From Mycobacterium sp. 852014-50255_SCH5639931 (GTDB lineage Bacteria; Actinomycetota; Actinomycetes; Mycobacteriales; Mycobacteriaceae): a stretch of 64,000 nt of DNA. The translations under genes and the position numbers were made by a program. Shown one piece after another: positions 8,591 through 17,885 of this stretch (within the stretch, counting starts at the first letter, position 1; each line of letters begins with the position of its first letter). The notes beneath the pieces are model-generated. The model was not told the DNA's origin, searched no databases, and saw nothing but the letters and a program-made list of their open reading frames with translations. The DNA lies in the NCBI RefSeq assembly GCF_001665605.1, contig NZ_LZSV01000011.1, positions 62,001 through 126,000 of the forward strand, in the 5' to 3' direction.

Positions 8591-10408
8591 ATGAATGCGC
8601 GCGTGGACCGGCGCACCCAGCGCCGCGCAAGGCTGTTCGGACTGGCCGCGACGACGGTGCTGGTATGCGGCATGGCATTAGGCGGGCCGGCCGCGCCCGC
8701 GGCTGCCGACTGGAATCAATGCGCGCCGGCCGGCTTGGACAGCGCAAGGGCCTTGCCCAAGGATCTGACCGAGAGCCGGCCCACGCCCCAGGAAGACCGG
8801 GACACGACACAATCCGTCGAGCCGCTCACCGCGGTTGACGTCGGAGCGCTCGGGCTCGGCACACCGGGCGTGCTGACGGTGGGCACGCTCTCGGATGCCC
8901 CGCCCAACATCTGCATCAATCCGACCGGCGAATTCAGCGGTTTCGACAACCTGCTGCTGCGCGCGATCGCCGACAAGCTGCGTCTGCAGTTGCGCTTCGT
9001 CAGCACCGACTTCTCCGCGTTGCTGGCCCAGGTGGCGTCCCGGCGCTTCGACGTCGGATCGGCGTCGGTGAAAGCGACCGACCAACGCCGTCACACCGTC
9101 GCTTTCACCAACGGTTACGACTTCGGCTTCTACTCCCTCGTGGTGCCCCCGGGCTCACCGATCCACAAGTTCAGCGACCTCGGCGCCGGGCAGCGCATCG
9201 GCGTCGTCCAGGGCACCGTCGAGGAATCGTACGTCGTCGACACCCTGCATCTGCAGCCGGTGAAGTATCCCGGCTTCGCCACCTTGTACGCCAGCCTCAA
9301 GACCCGCCAGATCGATGCGTGGGTGGCGCCCGGAACGCTTGCCTCGACCGTGGTTCGGCCGGGTGATCCCGCGGTGACCGTCGCGAACACTTTCAGCCCA
9401 GGCAATTTCGTGGCTTACGCGGTCGCCAAGGAGAACAAGCCGCTAATCGATGCGCTGAATTCCGGGCTGGACGCGGTGATCGCCGACGGCACGTGGGCCA
9501 AGCTGTACTGCGACTGGGTGCCGCGCACGCTGCCGCCGGGATGGAAGCCCGGGTCGAAAGCGGCGCCGGTCCCGAACCTGCCGGATTTCGCCGCGATCGT
9601 CGCGAGCCAGCACCGCGCGCCGACAGGTCCGGCCGCGCCCAAATCGGCGCTGGCCCAGTTGCGCGATTCGTTCTTCGACTGGGACATGTACCGCCGAGCC
9701 ATCCCCGTTCTGTTGACGACGGGGCTGCCGAACACCTTGATCCTGACCAACTGCGCCATCGTGATCGGGCTGGCGCTCGGGATGGTGCTGGCTATGGCGG
9801 GCATCTCGCATCGGCGCTGGCTGCGCTGGCCGGCGCGGGTATACACCGATATCTTCCGTGGCCTTCCCGAAGTGGTGATCATCCTGCTGATCGGAATGGG
9901 CGTCGGACCATTGGTCGGCGGCCTGACGAACAAGAACCCTTACCCCTTGGGAATTGCCGCGCTTGGGTTGATGGCCGCCGCCTATATCGGCGAAATCCTG
10001 CGCTCCGGAATACAAAGCGTGGACCCCGGCCAGTTGGAGGCCTCCCGCGCGCTGGGCTTCAGCTACACGACTGCGATGCGACTGGTGGTGGTGCCGCAGG
10101 GAATACGGCGGGTATTGCCGGCACTGGTCAATCAGTTCATCGGGTTGTTGAAGGCGTCCGCGTTGGTGTACTTCCTTGGCCTGATTGCCGATCAGCGAGA
10201 GCTCTTTCAGGTGGGCCGGGATTTGAATGCCCAGACCGGGAGCCTCTCACCGTTGGTGGCCGCCGGCCTCTTCTACCTGATATTGACCATTCCGTTGACG
10301 CATTTGGTGAATTACATCGACGCGCGCTTGCGCCGCGGCCGGGGCGCCCCCGACCTCGACGACAATGCCGAGATGCTGGCGACGAAGTTCGGCCAGGAGA
10401 TCACGTGA
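8591..10408 (+). CDS. Fused substrate-binding protein / permease of a polar amino acid ABC transporter
   Basis: A 605-aa single chain with two parts. A signal-peptide-like segment (about residues 18-40, ending PAAPAAADW) precedes a type-3 solute-binding domain (about 75-310; FSGFDNLLLRAIADKL and a tail SGLDAVIADGTWAKLYCDWV). A HisM/GlnP-type permease domain with several hydrophobic segments follows (about 365-600), carrying the EAA-type coupling loop around GQLEASRALGFSYTTAMRLV. It should import a polar amino acid together with the ATPase encoded next, which overlaps it by GTGA. ATG 8591 was preferred to the GTG at 8582. This operon is not in the Mtb order at this locus. Confidence 0.87.
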   Translation: MNARVDRRTQRRARLFGLAATTVLVCGMALGGPAAPAAADWNQCAPAGLDSARALPKDLTESRPTPQEDRDTTQSVEPLTAVDVGALGLGTPGVLTVGTLSDAPPNICINPTGEFSGFDNLLLRAIADKLRLQLRFVSTDFSALLAQVASRRFDVGSASVKATDQRRHTVAFTNGYDFGFYSLVVPPGSPIHKFSDLGAGQRIGVVQGTVEESYVVDTLHLQPVKYPGFATLYASLKTRQIDAWVAPGTLASTVVRPGDPAVTVANTFSPGNFVAYAVAKENKPLIDALNSGLDAVIADGTWAKLYCDWVPRTLPPGWKPGSKAAPVPNLPDFAAIVASQHRAPTGPAAPKSALAQLRDSFFDWDMYRRAIPVLLTTGLPNTLILTNCAIVIGLALGMVLAMAGISHRRWLRWPARVYTDIFRGLPEVVIILLIGMGVGPLVGGLTNKNPYPLGIAALGLMAAAYIGEILRSGIQSVDPGQLEASRALGFSYTTAMRLVVVPQGIRRVLPALVNQFIGLLKASALVYFLGLIADQRELFQVGRDLNAQTGSLSPLVAAGLFYLILTIPLTHLVNYIDARLRRGRGAPDLDDNAEMLATKFGQEIT

Positions 10409-11148
10409 GCGGCGCGAGGCGTCGGTCGGTTTCTTTGGCCGCCAAGGATATTCACCAGACCCTGGGCGGGAACAAGGTACTGCGTGGCGTCGATTTCGAG
10501 GCTCCGGCGGGCACCACCGTCGCTGTCATCGGACCGTCCGGCTCGGGCAAGTCGACGCTGCTGCGCACCTTGAATCGGTTGTACGAACCCGATAGCGGCG
10601 ACATCCTGCTGGACGGTCGATCGGTGTTACGTGACGATCCCAACGAGCTGCGCCAGCGCATCGGCATGGTGTTTCAGCATTTCAACCTCTTCCCCCATCT
10701 GAGCGTGCTGAAAAACGTTGCGATGGCTCCGCGCAAGTTGCGGCACCTGCCGGCCGACGATGCCCGCGACCTGGCGCTGAACCAATTGGAGCGAGTTGGC
10801 CTGAAGCACAAGGCCGATGCCCGGCCCGGCATGCTGTCCGGGGGCCAACAACAACGGGTCGCCATCGCCCGCGCGCTGGCCATGGCACCTCAGGTGATGT
10901 TCTTCGACGAGGCGACTTCGGCGCTGGATCCGGAAACGGTCAAAGGGATTCTGCAACTGATCGCGGACCTCGGCGCCGACGGCATGACGATGATCGTGGT
11001 CACCCATGAAATGGGCTTCGCCCGCTCGGCATCCGACGCCGTTGTGTTCATGGATCGCGGCAAGGTGGTGGAATCCGGGCCCCCGGAGCAGATTTTCGAA
11101 GCCGCGCAGACCGAACGGCTGCAGCGATTCTTGTCCCAAGTACTTTGA
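10405..11148 (+). CDS. Polar amino acid ABC transporter ATP-binding protein (GlnQ-like)
   Basis: A 247-aa ATPase with a complete set of motifs: Walker A GPSGSGKST (about residues 39-47), the Q-loop VFQHFNLFPH, signature LSGGQQQRVAIARAL, Walker B VMFFDEATSALDPE, and switch VVTHE. It pairs with the fused binding-protein/permease upstream; the GTG start at 10405 overlaps that gene's stop. Two copies would energise import of a glutamine- or glutamate-like amino acid. No further transporter gene is needed because the binding domain is fused to the permease. Confidence 0.92.
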   Translation: MSGARRRSVSLAAKDIHQTLGGNKVLRGVDFEAPAGTTVAVIGPSGSGKSTLLRTLNRLYEPDSGDILLDGRSVLRDDPNELRQRIGMVFQHFNLFPHLSVLKNVAMAPRKLRHLPADDARDLALNQLERVGLKHKADARPGMLSGGQQQRVAIARALAMAPQVMFFDEATSALDPETVKGILQLIADLGADGMTMIVVTHEMGFARSASDAVVFMDRGKVVESGPPEQIFEAAQTERLQRFLSQVL

Positions 11149-11161
11149 CCACCCCATTGCT

Positions 11162-11185
11162 ACTAATTAGTCGGCTTAGCTAGCT
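11162..11185. promoter_or_regulatory. Two palindromes upstream of the MarR-type gene; candidate operator
   Basis: ACTAATTAGT (11162-11171) is a perfect 10-bp palindrome and AGCTAGCT (11178-11185) a perfect 8-bp palindrome. They lie 36-59 bases before ATG 11221 in AT-rich sequence that stands out from its surroundings. MarR regulators commonly bind palindromes in their own promoter. That this is the operator is inference. Confidence 0.45.
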
Positions 11186-11220
11186 TGTACGTGCCTGATA
11201 TAGCGTTAGACTCCCCGTTT

Positions 11221-11727
11221 ATGGCGGACAGCGAATCCACCGCGGCCGATGTCACCGAGCTTGCGGAAGGTTTGCACCGTGCGCTGTCCAAATTGTTTTC
11301 GATTCTGCGGCGCGGGGACCCGAGCGGCACCGCGGCCGCGGGCGAATTGACGTTGGCGCAACTGTCGATTCTGGTCACCTTGCTGGATCAGGGGCCGATT
11401 CGGATGACCGACCTGGCGGCCCATGAGCGGGTGCGCACTCCCACCACCACCGTGGCGATCCGCCGGCTGGAAAAGCTGGGGCTGGTGAAACGCTCGCGCG
11501 ACCCGTCCGATCTGCGGGCCGTGCTGGTCGACATCACCCCGCGCGGACGTGCCGTCCACGGCGAGTCCCTGGCCAATCGGCGCGCCTCGCTGGCCGCGAT
11601 GCTCAGTCAACTGCCCGCGTCCGACCTCGGCACCCTGATGCAGGCGTTGGCTCCGCTCGAGCGGCTGGCCTGCGGCGAACCGGCACCCGCGCCCGCGGGT
11701 GCGCCAGCTGCCCGTAAAGAGGCGTGA
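11221..11727 (+). CDS. MarR-family transcriptional regulator (Rv0042c-like)
   Basis: A 168-aa winged-helix regulator. The DNA-binding region runs from LTLAQLSILVTLLDQGPIRM through the recognition helix area RVRTPTTTVAIRRLEKLGLV, with the wing at KRSRDPSDLRAVLVDITPRG. It matches Rv0042c by position between Rv0043c and leuS homologues. ATG 11221 is the likely start; a TTG at 11185 would add 12 unrelated residues and overlap the palindromes. The C-terminus is an Ala/Pro-rich tail. Targets could include itself and the SDR gene 48 bases downstream. Confidence 0.87.
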   Translation: MADSESTAADVTELAEGLHRALSKLFSILRRGDPSGTAAAGELTLAQLSILVTLLDQGPIRMTDLAAHERVRTPTTTVAIRRLEKLGLVKRSRDPSDLRAVLVDITPRGRAVHGESLANRRASLAAMLSQLPASDLGTLMQALAPLERLACGEPAPAPAGAPAARKEA

Positions 11728-11775
11728 AAGTAACTGCCTTTCAGCGAGTTTGGCGGCGCCCGTAGACTACGGTGC

Positions 11776-12447
11776 ATGCCAACTGCACTGATCACCGGCG
11801 CTGGCGGTGGCATCGGTTCCGCGATCGCCACCGCGCTGGCCCCCACCCACACTCTGCTGCTGGCCGGTCGGCCCTCCGACCGGCTCGACGCCGTTGCCCA
11901 GCGGCTGGACGCGACGACGTTCCCAGTGGACCTCACCGACACCGTGGAGATCGAGGCCGCCTGCGAGATCGTGGACGAACTCGATGTGCTGGTGCACAAC
12001 GCCGGGGTGTCGATCCCCGGTCATGTCGCGGATTCCGACGTCGACGAGTGGCGCGCCACCTTCGCCGTCAATGTGCTTGGGCCGGTGGGACTTACACTGG
12101 CGCTGCTGCCGGCGCTGCGGCGTGCCCGCGGCCAGGTGGTCTTCATCAACTCCGGTGCGGGGCGCAACGTTTCGCCCGGCATGGCCTCCTACTCGGCCAG
12201 TAAGTTCGCGTTGCGCGCCTTCGCCGACTCGCTCCGTGCCGACGAACCGCAGTTGCGGGTGACGACGGTCTACCCCGGGCGCACGGACACCGAAATGCAA
12301 CGGGAACTAGTCGCGTTCGAGGGGGGGACGTACGACCCGGCGAAGTTTCTCAAGCCGGAAACCGTCGCGGCAACGGTCGCCAACGTGCTGGCGACGCCAC
12401 CCGACGGACACGTCCACGAGGTGGTGCTGCGGCCCGCGGGCCGGTGA
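11776..12447 (+). CDS. Short-chain dehydrogenase/reductase (SDR)
   Basis: A 223-aa classical SDR, slightly short for the family. It has the NAD(P)-binding TGAGGGIG (residues 7-14), the NAG motif in LVHNAGVS, the catalytic Ser in FINSGAG, YSASK with Tyr and Lys, and TTVYPGRTDT after it. It is NAD(P)H-dependent and cytoplasmic, with an unknown substrate. It follows the MarR gene and runs towards leuS, ending 10 bases from the leuS stop on the other strand. I do not recall an SDR here in Mtb, so it appears to be lineage-specific. Confidence 0.88.
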   Translation: MPTALITGAGGGIGSAIATALAPTHTLLLAGRPSDRLDAVAQRLDATTFPVDLTDTVEIEAACEIVDELDVLVHNAGVSIPGHVADSDVDEWRATFAVNVLGPVGLTLALLPALRRARGQVVFINSGAGRNVSPGMASYSASKFALRAFADSLRADEPQLRVTTVYPGRTDTEMQRELVAFEGGTYDPAKFLKPETVAATVANVLATPPDGHVHEVVLRPAGR

Positions 12448-12457
12448 CTCGCAACCG

Positions 12458-15370
12458 CTAGACGACCAGGTTCACCAGTCGGCCGGGGACCACGATCACC
12501 TTGCGGGGATTGGCGCCCGCCAAGAATGCCTGGACCTTCTCGTCCGACAATGCCGCGGCCTTCAGGGTGTCCTGATCGGCGTCGGCCGCCACCACCACTC
12601 GCCCACGCACCTTGCCGTTGACCTGGACCGGGTATTCGACGCTGTCGTCGACCAGGTAGGCCGGATCGGCCTGCGGGAACGGGCCGTGCGCCAGCGACGT
12701 GGTGTGGCCCAGCCGCAGCCATAGCTCCTCGGCCATATGCGGGGCCAGCGGCGCCAACATCAGCACCAGCGGCTCCACCGCGGCCCGGGGAACGGCGTCG
12801 CGGTGCTCCTTGGTGAGGTGGTTGGTGTACTCGATCAGCTTGGCCGCTGCAGTGTTATTCCGCAGTGCGGCATAGTCTTCCGATACCCCCGCGATGGTGC
12901 GGTGTAGCGCCCGCAGGGTGTCGGAGTCGAGCTCCTGCTGTCCGGCCACGTCGAGCACCCGGGTCCGGCCGGTCTGTTCGTCGACCACCAGCCGCCACAC
13001 ACGCTGCAAGAAGCGCTGTGCCCCGACGACGTCCTTGGTGGCCCACGGTCGGGAGGCCTCCAGCGGGCCCATCGACATCTCGTACACCCGCAGCGTGTCC
13101 GCGCCGTACTCGTCGCAGATCTCGTCGGGTGAGATCGAATTCTTCAGGCTCTTACCGATTTTGCCGAACTCCTGGAACACCTCAATCTCACCGTCGGGGG
13201 CCGGGTAGAAGAAGCCGCCGTCCCGCTCGATCACTTCTTCGGCGGGAACATACGAGCCGCGCGCGTCGGTATAGGCGAAGGCCTGGATGTAGCCCTGGTT
13301 GACCAACCTGCGGTAGGGCTCCCGTGAGCTGACGTGCCCCAGGTCGTATAGAACCTTGTGCCAGAAGCGGCAATACAGCAGATGCAAGACCGCGTGTTCG
13401 GCGCCGCCGACATACATGTCGACGCCGCCCGGGTCGTCCGGCCCGTGCTCGGCTGGCCGCGGGCCCATCCAGTAGGCCTCGTTCTCCTTGGCGCAGAAGC
13501 GTTCTGAGTTGTGCGGGTCGGTGTAGCGCAGCTCATACCAGGAGCTTGCGGCCCACTGCGGCATCACATTGGTATCGCGCGTGTACGACTGAAGGCCGTC
13601 GCCGAGGTCCAGTTCGACGTGCACCCACTCGGTCGCCTTGGCCAAGGGCGGGGACGGCTCGCTGTCGGCGTCGTCGGGATCGAACGACACCGGTGAGTAG
13701 TCCGGCACGTCCGGCAGCTCGACCGGCAGCGCGGCCTCGTCAAGGGCGTGGGCGCGTCCGTCGCTGTCGTAGACGATCGGGAACGGCTCGCCCCAGTAGC
13801 GCTGCCGGGCGAAAAGCCAGTCCCGCAGCTTGAATTCGATCCGCGCCCAGCCGCGGCCGTCCGCCTCCAGGCGGGCGGTGATCGCTTCCTTGGCCGCCGG
13901 CACATCCATTCCGTCCAGGTAGCCGGAGTTCACCAGCATGCCGTCGCCCGGGTAAGCGGCCTCCGAAATATCGCCCCCGGCAATGACTTCCACGATGGGA
14001 AGGCCGAACTCATGGGCGAAGTCCCAGTCGCGCTGGTCGTGGCCGGGAACCGCCATGATGGCGCCGGTGCCGTATCCGGCCAGGACGTAGTCGGCGATGA
14101 ATATCGGCACTGGCTTGCCGTTGGCGGGGTTGGTCGCGTAGCTGCCGAGGAAGACGCCCGTCTTCTCCCTGCTCTCCTGGCGCTCGAGGTCCGACTTCGC
14201 CGCGATCGCCTGCCGGTACGCGGCGACGGCCTCCCCCGGCGTCGCGGCGCCGTAAGTCCAACGGGCGTCGGTCCCCTCGGGCCAGCTGGTGGCGACCAGT
14301 CCGTCGACCAGGTCGTGCTCGGGGGCAAGCACCAGATAGGTGGCGCCGAACAAGGTGTCCGGCCGGGTGGTGAACACCTCGATGTCGACCGTCTCGCCGC
14401 CGGCGTTGCTCACCGAGAACAGCGCCCGGGTGCCCGTGGAGCGGCCGATCCAGTTGCGCTGCATGGTTTTGACCGGCTCCGGCCAGTCCAGCAACTCCAG
14501 GTCGTCGAGAAGCCGGTCGGCGTAGGCGGTGATCCGCATCATCCACTGCCGCAACCGTTTCCGGAATACCGGGAAGTTGCCGCGGTCGCTGCGGCCGTCG
14601 GCGGTGACCTCTTCGTTGGCCAACACAGTGCCCAGGCCCGGACACCAGTTCACCATCGAGTCGGCGCGGTAGACCAGTCGGTGGCCGTCGATCACGTCGG
14701 CCCGCTCCCCCGCCGACAGCCTGGCCCAGTCCCGTCCATCGTCAAGGCGGCGGGCGCCGGAGTCGAATTCCGCGATCAGCTCGGCGATCGGGCGGGCCTT
14801 GCCGGCCGAATTGTCGAACCAGGCGTTGTAGATCTGCAGGAAGATCCACTGTGTCCACTTGTAGAACTCGACATCGGTGGTCGAAAAGCTGCGCCGGCTG
14901 TCGTGGCCGAGGCCCAGCCGACCCAGTTGACGCCGGAAGTTCACGACATTGGCCTCGGTCCGGGTGCGCGGATGGGTGCCCGTTTGCACGGCGTATTGCT
15001 CGGCGGGCAGCCCGAACGAGTCGAAACCCAACGCGTGCAGGACGTTATGTCCGGTCATCCGGAAGTAGCGGGCGTAAACGTCGGTGGCGATGTAGCCCAG
15101 CGGATGGCCGACGTGCAGTCCCTCGCCCGAGGGATAGGGAAACATGTCCTGCACGAACAACTTGTCAGCGGGGACCGGGCTGCCATCCGTAGGAGCCAAC
15201 GAGCCGACCGGGTTGGGCACGTTGAACGTCCCGAGCTTCGCCCAGTTCTCCTGCCAGGTGCTCTCGATACGGCCTGCCAGCGCCGCGGTGTAGCGATACG
15301 TCGGCGCATCGGGGTCCGTCTGAACGGCACCGGAGTTGCTCTCGGCGGCGGTGGTCGGGGATTCGGTCAC
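12458..15370 (-). CDS. leuS: Leucyl-tRNA synthetase
   Basis: A 970-aa class I aminoacyl-tRNA synthetase that charges tRNA-Leu. The HIGH-type motif is HVGH (residues 86-89), followed by PLGY; the KMSKS-type loop appears as KIGKSLKNS. The large connective editing domain lies between, with [20 protein letters not shown] typical of CP1. The length matches Rv0041. The GTG start at 15370 reads [11 protein letters not shown] and faces mtc28 across a 179-base divergent region. No T-box or leader peptide was recognised upstream. One tRNA-Leu is encoded in the same window at 33039-33121. Confidence 0.98.
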   Translation of the reverse strand: MTESPTTAAESNSGAVQTDPDAPTYRYTAALAGRIESTWQENWAKLGTFNVPNPVGSLAPTDGSPVPADKLFVQDMFPYPSGEGLHVGHPLGYIATDVYARYFRMTGHNVLHALGFDSFGLPAEQYAVQTGTHPRTRTEANVVNFRRQLGRLGLGHDSRRSFSTTDVEFYKWTQWIFLQIYNAWFDNSAGKARPIAELIAEFDSGARRLDDGRDWARLSAGERADVIDGHRLVYRADSMVNWCPGLGTVLANEEVTADGRSDRGNFPVFRKRLRQWMMRITAYADRLLDDLELLDWPEPVKTMQRNWIGRSTGTRALFSVSNAGGETVDIEVFTTRPDTLFGATYLVLAPEHDLVDGLVATSWPEGTDARWTYGAATPGEAVAAYRQAIAAKSDLERQESREKTGVFLGSYATNPANGKPVPIFIADYVLAGYGTGAIMAVPGHDQRDWDFAHEFGLPIVEVIAGGDISEAAYPGDGMLVNSGYLDGMDVPAAKEAITARLEADGRGWARIEFKLRDWLFARQRYWGEPFPIVYDSDGRAHALDEAALPVELPDVPDYSPVSFDPDDADSEPSPPLAKATEWVHVELDLGDGLQSYTRDTNVMPQWAASSWYELRYTDPHNSERFCAKENEAYWMGPRPAEHGPDDPGGVDMYVGGAEHAVLHLLYCRFWHKVLYDLGHVSSREPYRRLVNQGYIQAFAYTDARGSYVPAEEVIERDGGFFYPAPDGEIEVFQEFGKIGKSLKNSISPDEICDEYGADTLRVYEMSMGPLEASRPWATKDVVGAQRFLQRVWRLVVDEQTGRTRVLDVAGQQELDSDTLRALHRTIAGVSEDYAALRNNTAAAKLIEYTNHLTKEHRDAVPRAAVEPLVLMLAPLAPHMAEELWLRLGHTTSLAHGPFPQADPAYLVDDSVEYPVQVNGKVRGRVVVAADADQDTLKAAALSDEKVQAFLAGANPRKVIVVPGRLVNLVV

Positions 15371-15485
15371 CTGAACAGGGTATAAGGGTCACCTCGGGCC
15401 GACCGCCGGCCACGGGATGATCTCGGTTCCGTTGCGCACCGATCAGGGGTTCATCCCAGGTGTATTTCGGGCCTATCCACGGCCT

Positions 15486-15514
15486 TTGACCTGTAGTTAC
15501 AGTCGGCCTCTAAT
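15486..15514 (+). promoter_or_regulatory. Candidate sigma-A-type promoter of mtc28 with an inverted repeat in the spacer
   Basis: TTGACC (15486-15491) and TCTAAT (15509-15514) are separated by 17 bases and lie 35 bases before the mtc28 ATG. The spacer and -35 end contain CTGTAGTTACAG (15491-15502), a CTGTA-N2-TACAG inverted repeat placed where a repressor could act. The promoter reading is inference from spacing and consensus. Confidence 0.55.
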
Positions 15515-15549
15515 GACCTGGCAGTGCGCCATTGGAAGGACCGAGGCAG

Positions 15550-16707
15550 ATGATCGAGATCGTCCCCGCCCGCCGTGCGCTCCTCGGGGGTATGGTCGCC
15601 GCCCTGATCGGCATGGCGGTTGTCACGGGCGCCCAGGCATCGGCAGACCCCGTACTTCCCGCGCCAGCACCCGCTCCTGCCATCCCGGCGCCGCAGAACG
15701 TCGCCGCCGCGCCCGGACAGGCGCCCGCCAACCGGTTCCTCGCCGCCCCGCCGGCGCCGAATCCCGTCGCATCGCCGACGGCCCCGGGTGCAACGGTGCC
15801 GGCGGCGGCCGCGCCGGTGGCCCCCGCGGTCACTCCGGCCCCGGCCACCTCCGGGACGGTCCGTGAATACCTGCAGTCGAAGGGCGTCAAGCTCGAGGCG
15901 CAAAAACCCCAGGGCCTCAAGGCACTTGACATCACGTTGCCGGTGCCGGCCCGCTGGACTCAGGTGCCCGACCCCAATGTGCCCGACGCGTTCGCGGTGA
16001 TCGCCGACCGGCAGGGCAGCAGCATCTACTCCTCGAATGCACAGGTGGTGGTGTACAGGCTGGTCGGTGATTTCGATCCTCGCGAGGCCATCAGCCACGG
16101 CTACGTCGACAGCCAGAAGCTGCTGGCCTGGCAGCCCACCAACGCCTCGATGGCCGATTTCGGCGGCTTCCCGTCGTCGATCGTCGAAGGTACGTACCGC
16201 GACGGCGACATGACGCTGAACACCTCGCGGCGCCACGTCATCGCCACCTCGGGGGGCGACAAGTACCTGGTGTCGCTCGCGGTGACGACCGATCGTGCGG
16301 TGGCGGTCGCCGACGCACCCGCCACCGACGCCATCGTCAACGGCTTCCGCGTGACCGTTCCCGGGGCCCCGGCGCCGGCGCCGGTCCAGACTCCGGCGGC
16401 CTCGCCGGTCGGGCTGACCCCGCCCCAGGCTCCCGTCCCGCAGGTTCCTGCCGCGGCTCCCGTCCCGCAAGTTCCTGCCGCGGCTCCTGTCGGGCAGATA
16501 CCGGCCACCGCTCCGGTCGGGCAGGCGCCCGCCACAGCTCCGGTTGCCCAGGCTCCCGCCGTGGCTCCGCTCCGGCAAACCTCGGGCACGGCTCCTCCGG
16601 TGGGCTTGCCCACGGCGCCGATGCCCAGCCGTCAGCCCACACCGAACCTGTTAGCCCTGGTCCCCGGCCTCCCCCCGCTCCCCAATTTCACGTTCTTGCA
16701 GCACTGA
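15550..16707 (+). CDS. mtc28: Secreted proline-rich antigen, Mtc28 (Rv0040c) homologue
   Basis: A 385-aa exported protein. An N-terminal signal sequence (basic start, hydrophobic stretch about residues 11-33, cleavage likely near QASAD) is followed by a Pro/Ala-rich linker, a conserved globular part (about 110-275, from [20 protein letters not shown] onward) of the LpqN/Mtc28 type, and a long Pro/Ala/Val tail. The tail has repeated PQVPAAAPV and GQ-PATAPV units (about 290-350) and makes the protein longer than the 310-aa Mtb Mtc28. The ATG at 15550 has a GAGG-type ribosome site. Its function is unknown; the Mtb protein is a secreted T-cell antigen. Confidence 0.9.
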   Translation: MIEIVPARRALLGGMVAALIGMAVVTGAQASADPVLPAPAPAPAIPAPQNVAAAPGQAPANRFLAAPPAPNPVASPTAPGATVPAAAAPVAPAVTPAPATSGTVREYLQSKGVKLEAQKPQGLKALDITLPVPARWTQVPDPNVPDAFAVIADRQGSSIYSSNAQVVVYRLVGDFDPREAISHGYVDSQKLLAWQPTNASMADFGGFPSSIVEGTYRDGDMTLNTSRRHVIATSGGDKYLVSLAVTTDRAVAVADAPATDAIVNGFRVTVPGAPAPAPVQTPAASPVGLTPPQAPVPQVPAAAPVPQVPAAAPVGQIPATAPVGQAPATAPVAQAPAVAPLRQTSGTAPPVGLPTAPMPSRQPTPNLLALVPGLPPLPNFTFLQH

Positions 16708-16771
16708 GCGGTGCCAAGGCTCCTCCGGAGCCGACTGAGCGGACCGGTGTCCGGGCTCGTATTGTGAGGCC

Positions 16772-17113
16772 ATGCTTATTGCGGGAGTGCTGTGCATGTG
16801 CGCGGCGGTGGCCTCCGCCGGGTTCGGAACTTGGTCATTGGCGCGCACCCAGAACGTCGACCCCACCGCGCTCGCGCTGCGGTCTATGGCTCCGGCGCAA
16901 CTGGCGGCGGCAATCATGCTTGCCGCCGGCGGTGTGGTGGCGTTGGCAGCCTCCCCACACACCGCGCTGGTGGTGTTGATCGTCTGTGTCGCCGGCGCCT
17001 TCGGAACGGTGGCCGCCGGATCATGGCAGAGTGCGCGCTTCGCGTTACAGCGAGAAGCTGCGGCACCCGGCTGCGGGGGAACCTGCGCCGGCTGCACGCA
17101 GTCTTGTCACTGA
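16772..17113 (+). CDS. Small membrane protein (Rv0039c-like)
   Basis: A 113-aa protein with three probable hydrophobic segments (about residues 3-24, 42-62 and 65-85) and a Cys-rich C-terminal tail (CGGTCAGCTQSCH, four Cys in 13 residues). Its length and place next to mtc28 match Rv0039c. The Cys-rich end could bind metal or form disulfides, but no function is known. It converges on the AlgH-like gene with 27 bases between the stops. Confidence 0.8.
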   Translation: MLIAGVLCMCAAVASAGFGTWSLARTQNVDPTALALRSMAPAQLAAAIMLAAGGVVALAASPHTALVVLIVCVAGAFGTVAAGSWQSARFALQREAAAPGCGGTCAGCTQSCH

Positions 17114-17140
17114 AGCCCGAGCGGACCTGGGGGAGGGGCG

Positions 17141-17743
17141 CTAGTTGCGGCTCAGATCTATCGGGTGGGTAGCAAGCAACGACAAGGGCAACGGCTGGCG
17201 GCGCAGCACCTGCGCCCACAGGTCGGACCTCGACCCCGCCAGAACGTCAGATGGCAACGCGGACAATACGATCCAGTCGTCTCGTTCGATTTCACCTTCC
17301 AGCTGACCAATGGTCCAACCGGAATAGCCCGCGAAAATGCGGACTCCCTCCACCAGGGGAGCGATCGTGTCGGGCTCGGCGTCGAGATCGACCATCACCA
17401 CCCGGCCATCCACATGCCGCAGCCCGGCCACCCCCTGCGGATCGGCGCCAACCCGCAACGCCGCCAGGCATAACGCCGCGTCCCGCTTCACCGGGCCGCC
17501 GATGAACATCGTCTTCGGCTTGGCCGCCAATTTGGTCCACTGCGGCAGCACGTTGTACACCGCGGTCTCGCTGGCACGGTTCAGCACGACCCCCAACGTG
17601 CCGCCGTCGTTGTGCTCGACGATGTAGATCACGCTGCGCCGAAACGTCGGTTCGAAAAGATCGGTGTTGGCAAGCAGTAACGTCCCCGCGCGCACCCGCT
17701 GCGCGGCCGGCGCGACATAGTCCTCTGGGTCCTCGGGCGGCAC
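17141..17743 (-). CDS. YqgE/AlgH family protein (Rv0038-like)
   Basis: A 200-aa protein of the UPF0301/AlgH family. Conserved blocks are [20 protein letters not shown] near the N-terminus, [23 protein letters not shown], and [20 protein letters not shown]. It is near-identical in pattern to Mtb Rv0038 (202 aa). It starts at GTG 17743 and no better start lies in frame close by. The biochemical role of this family is not settled. It is divergent from the MFS gene, with 142 bases between the two starts. Confidence 0.93.
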   Translation of the reverse strand: MPPEDPEDYVAPAAQRVRAGTLLLANTDLFEPTFRRSVIYIVEHNDGGTLGVVLNRASETAVYNVLPQWTKLAAKPKTMFIGGPVKRDAALCLAALRVGADPQGVAGLRHVDGRVVMVDLDAEPDTIAPLVEGVRIFAGYSGWTIGQLEGEIERDDWIVLSALPSDVLAGSRSDLWAQVLRRQPLPLSLLATHPIDLSRN

Positions 17744-17885
17744 CCAACCATCATCGCATCCGGCGCCTGCCGCCCGGGGGAATCAAGCGCGGGGCGTAAA
17801 GATTTGTACTGTTGGTAAGTCGGCTCGGACGGTGACGAGCTTGCTAGCCCCAACTTTGGAAGTCGGTTTTGTGATCCAATCCCGG

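Noticed and set aside
13748..15385. Long plus-strand open frame antisense to leuS (545 codons)
   Set aside because: It mirrors the third-codon-position bias of leuS, resembles no family, and lies wholly within an essential, well-identified gene.
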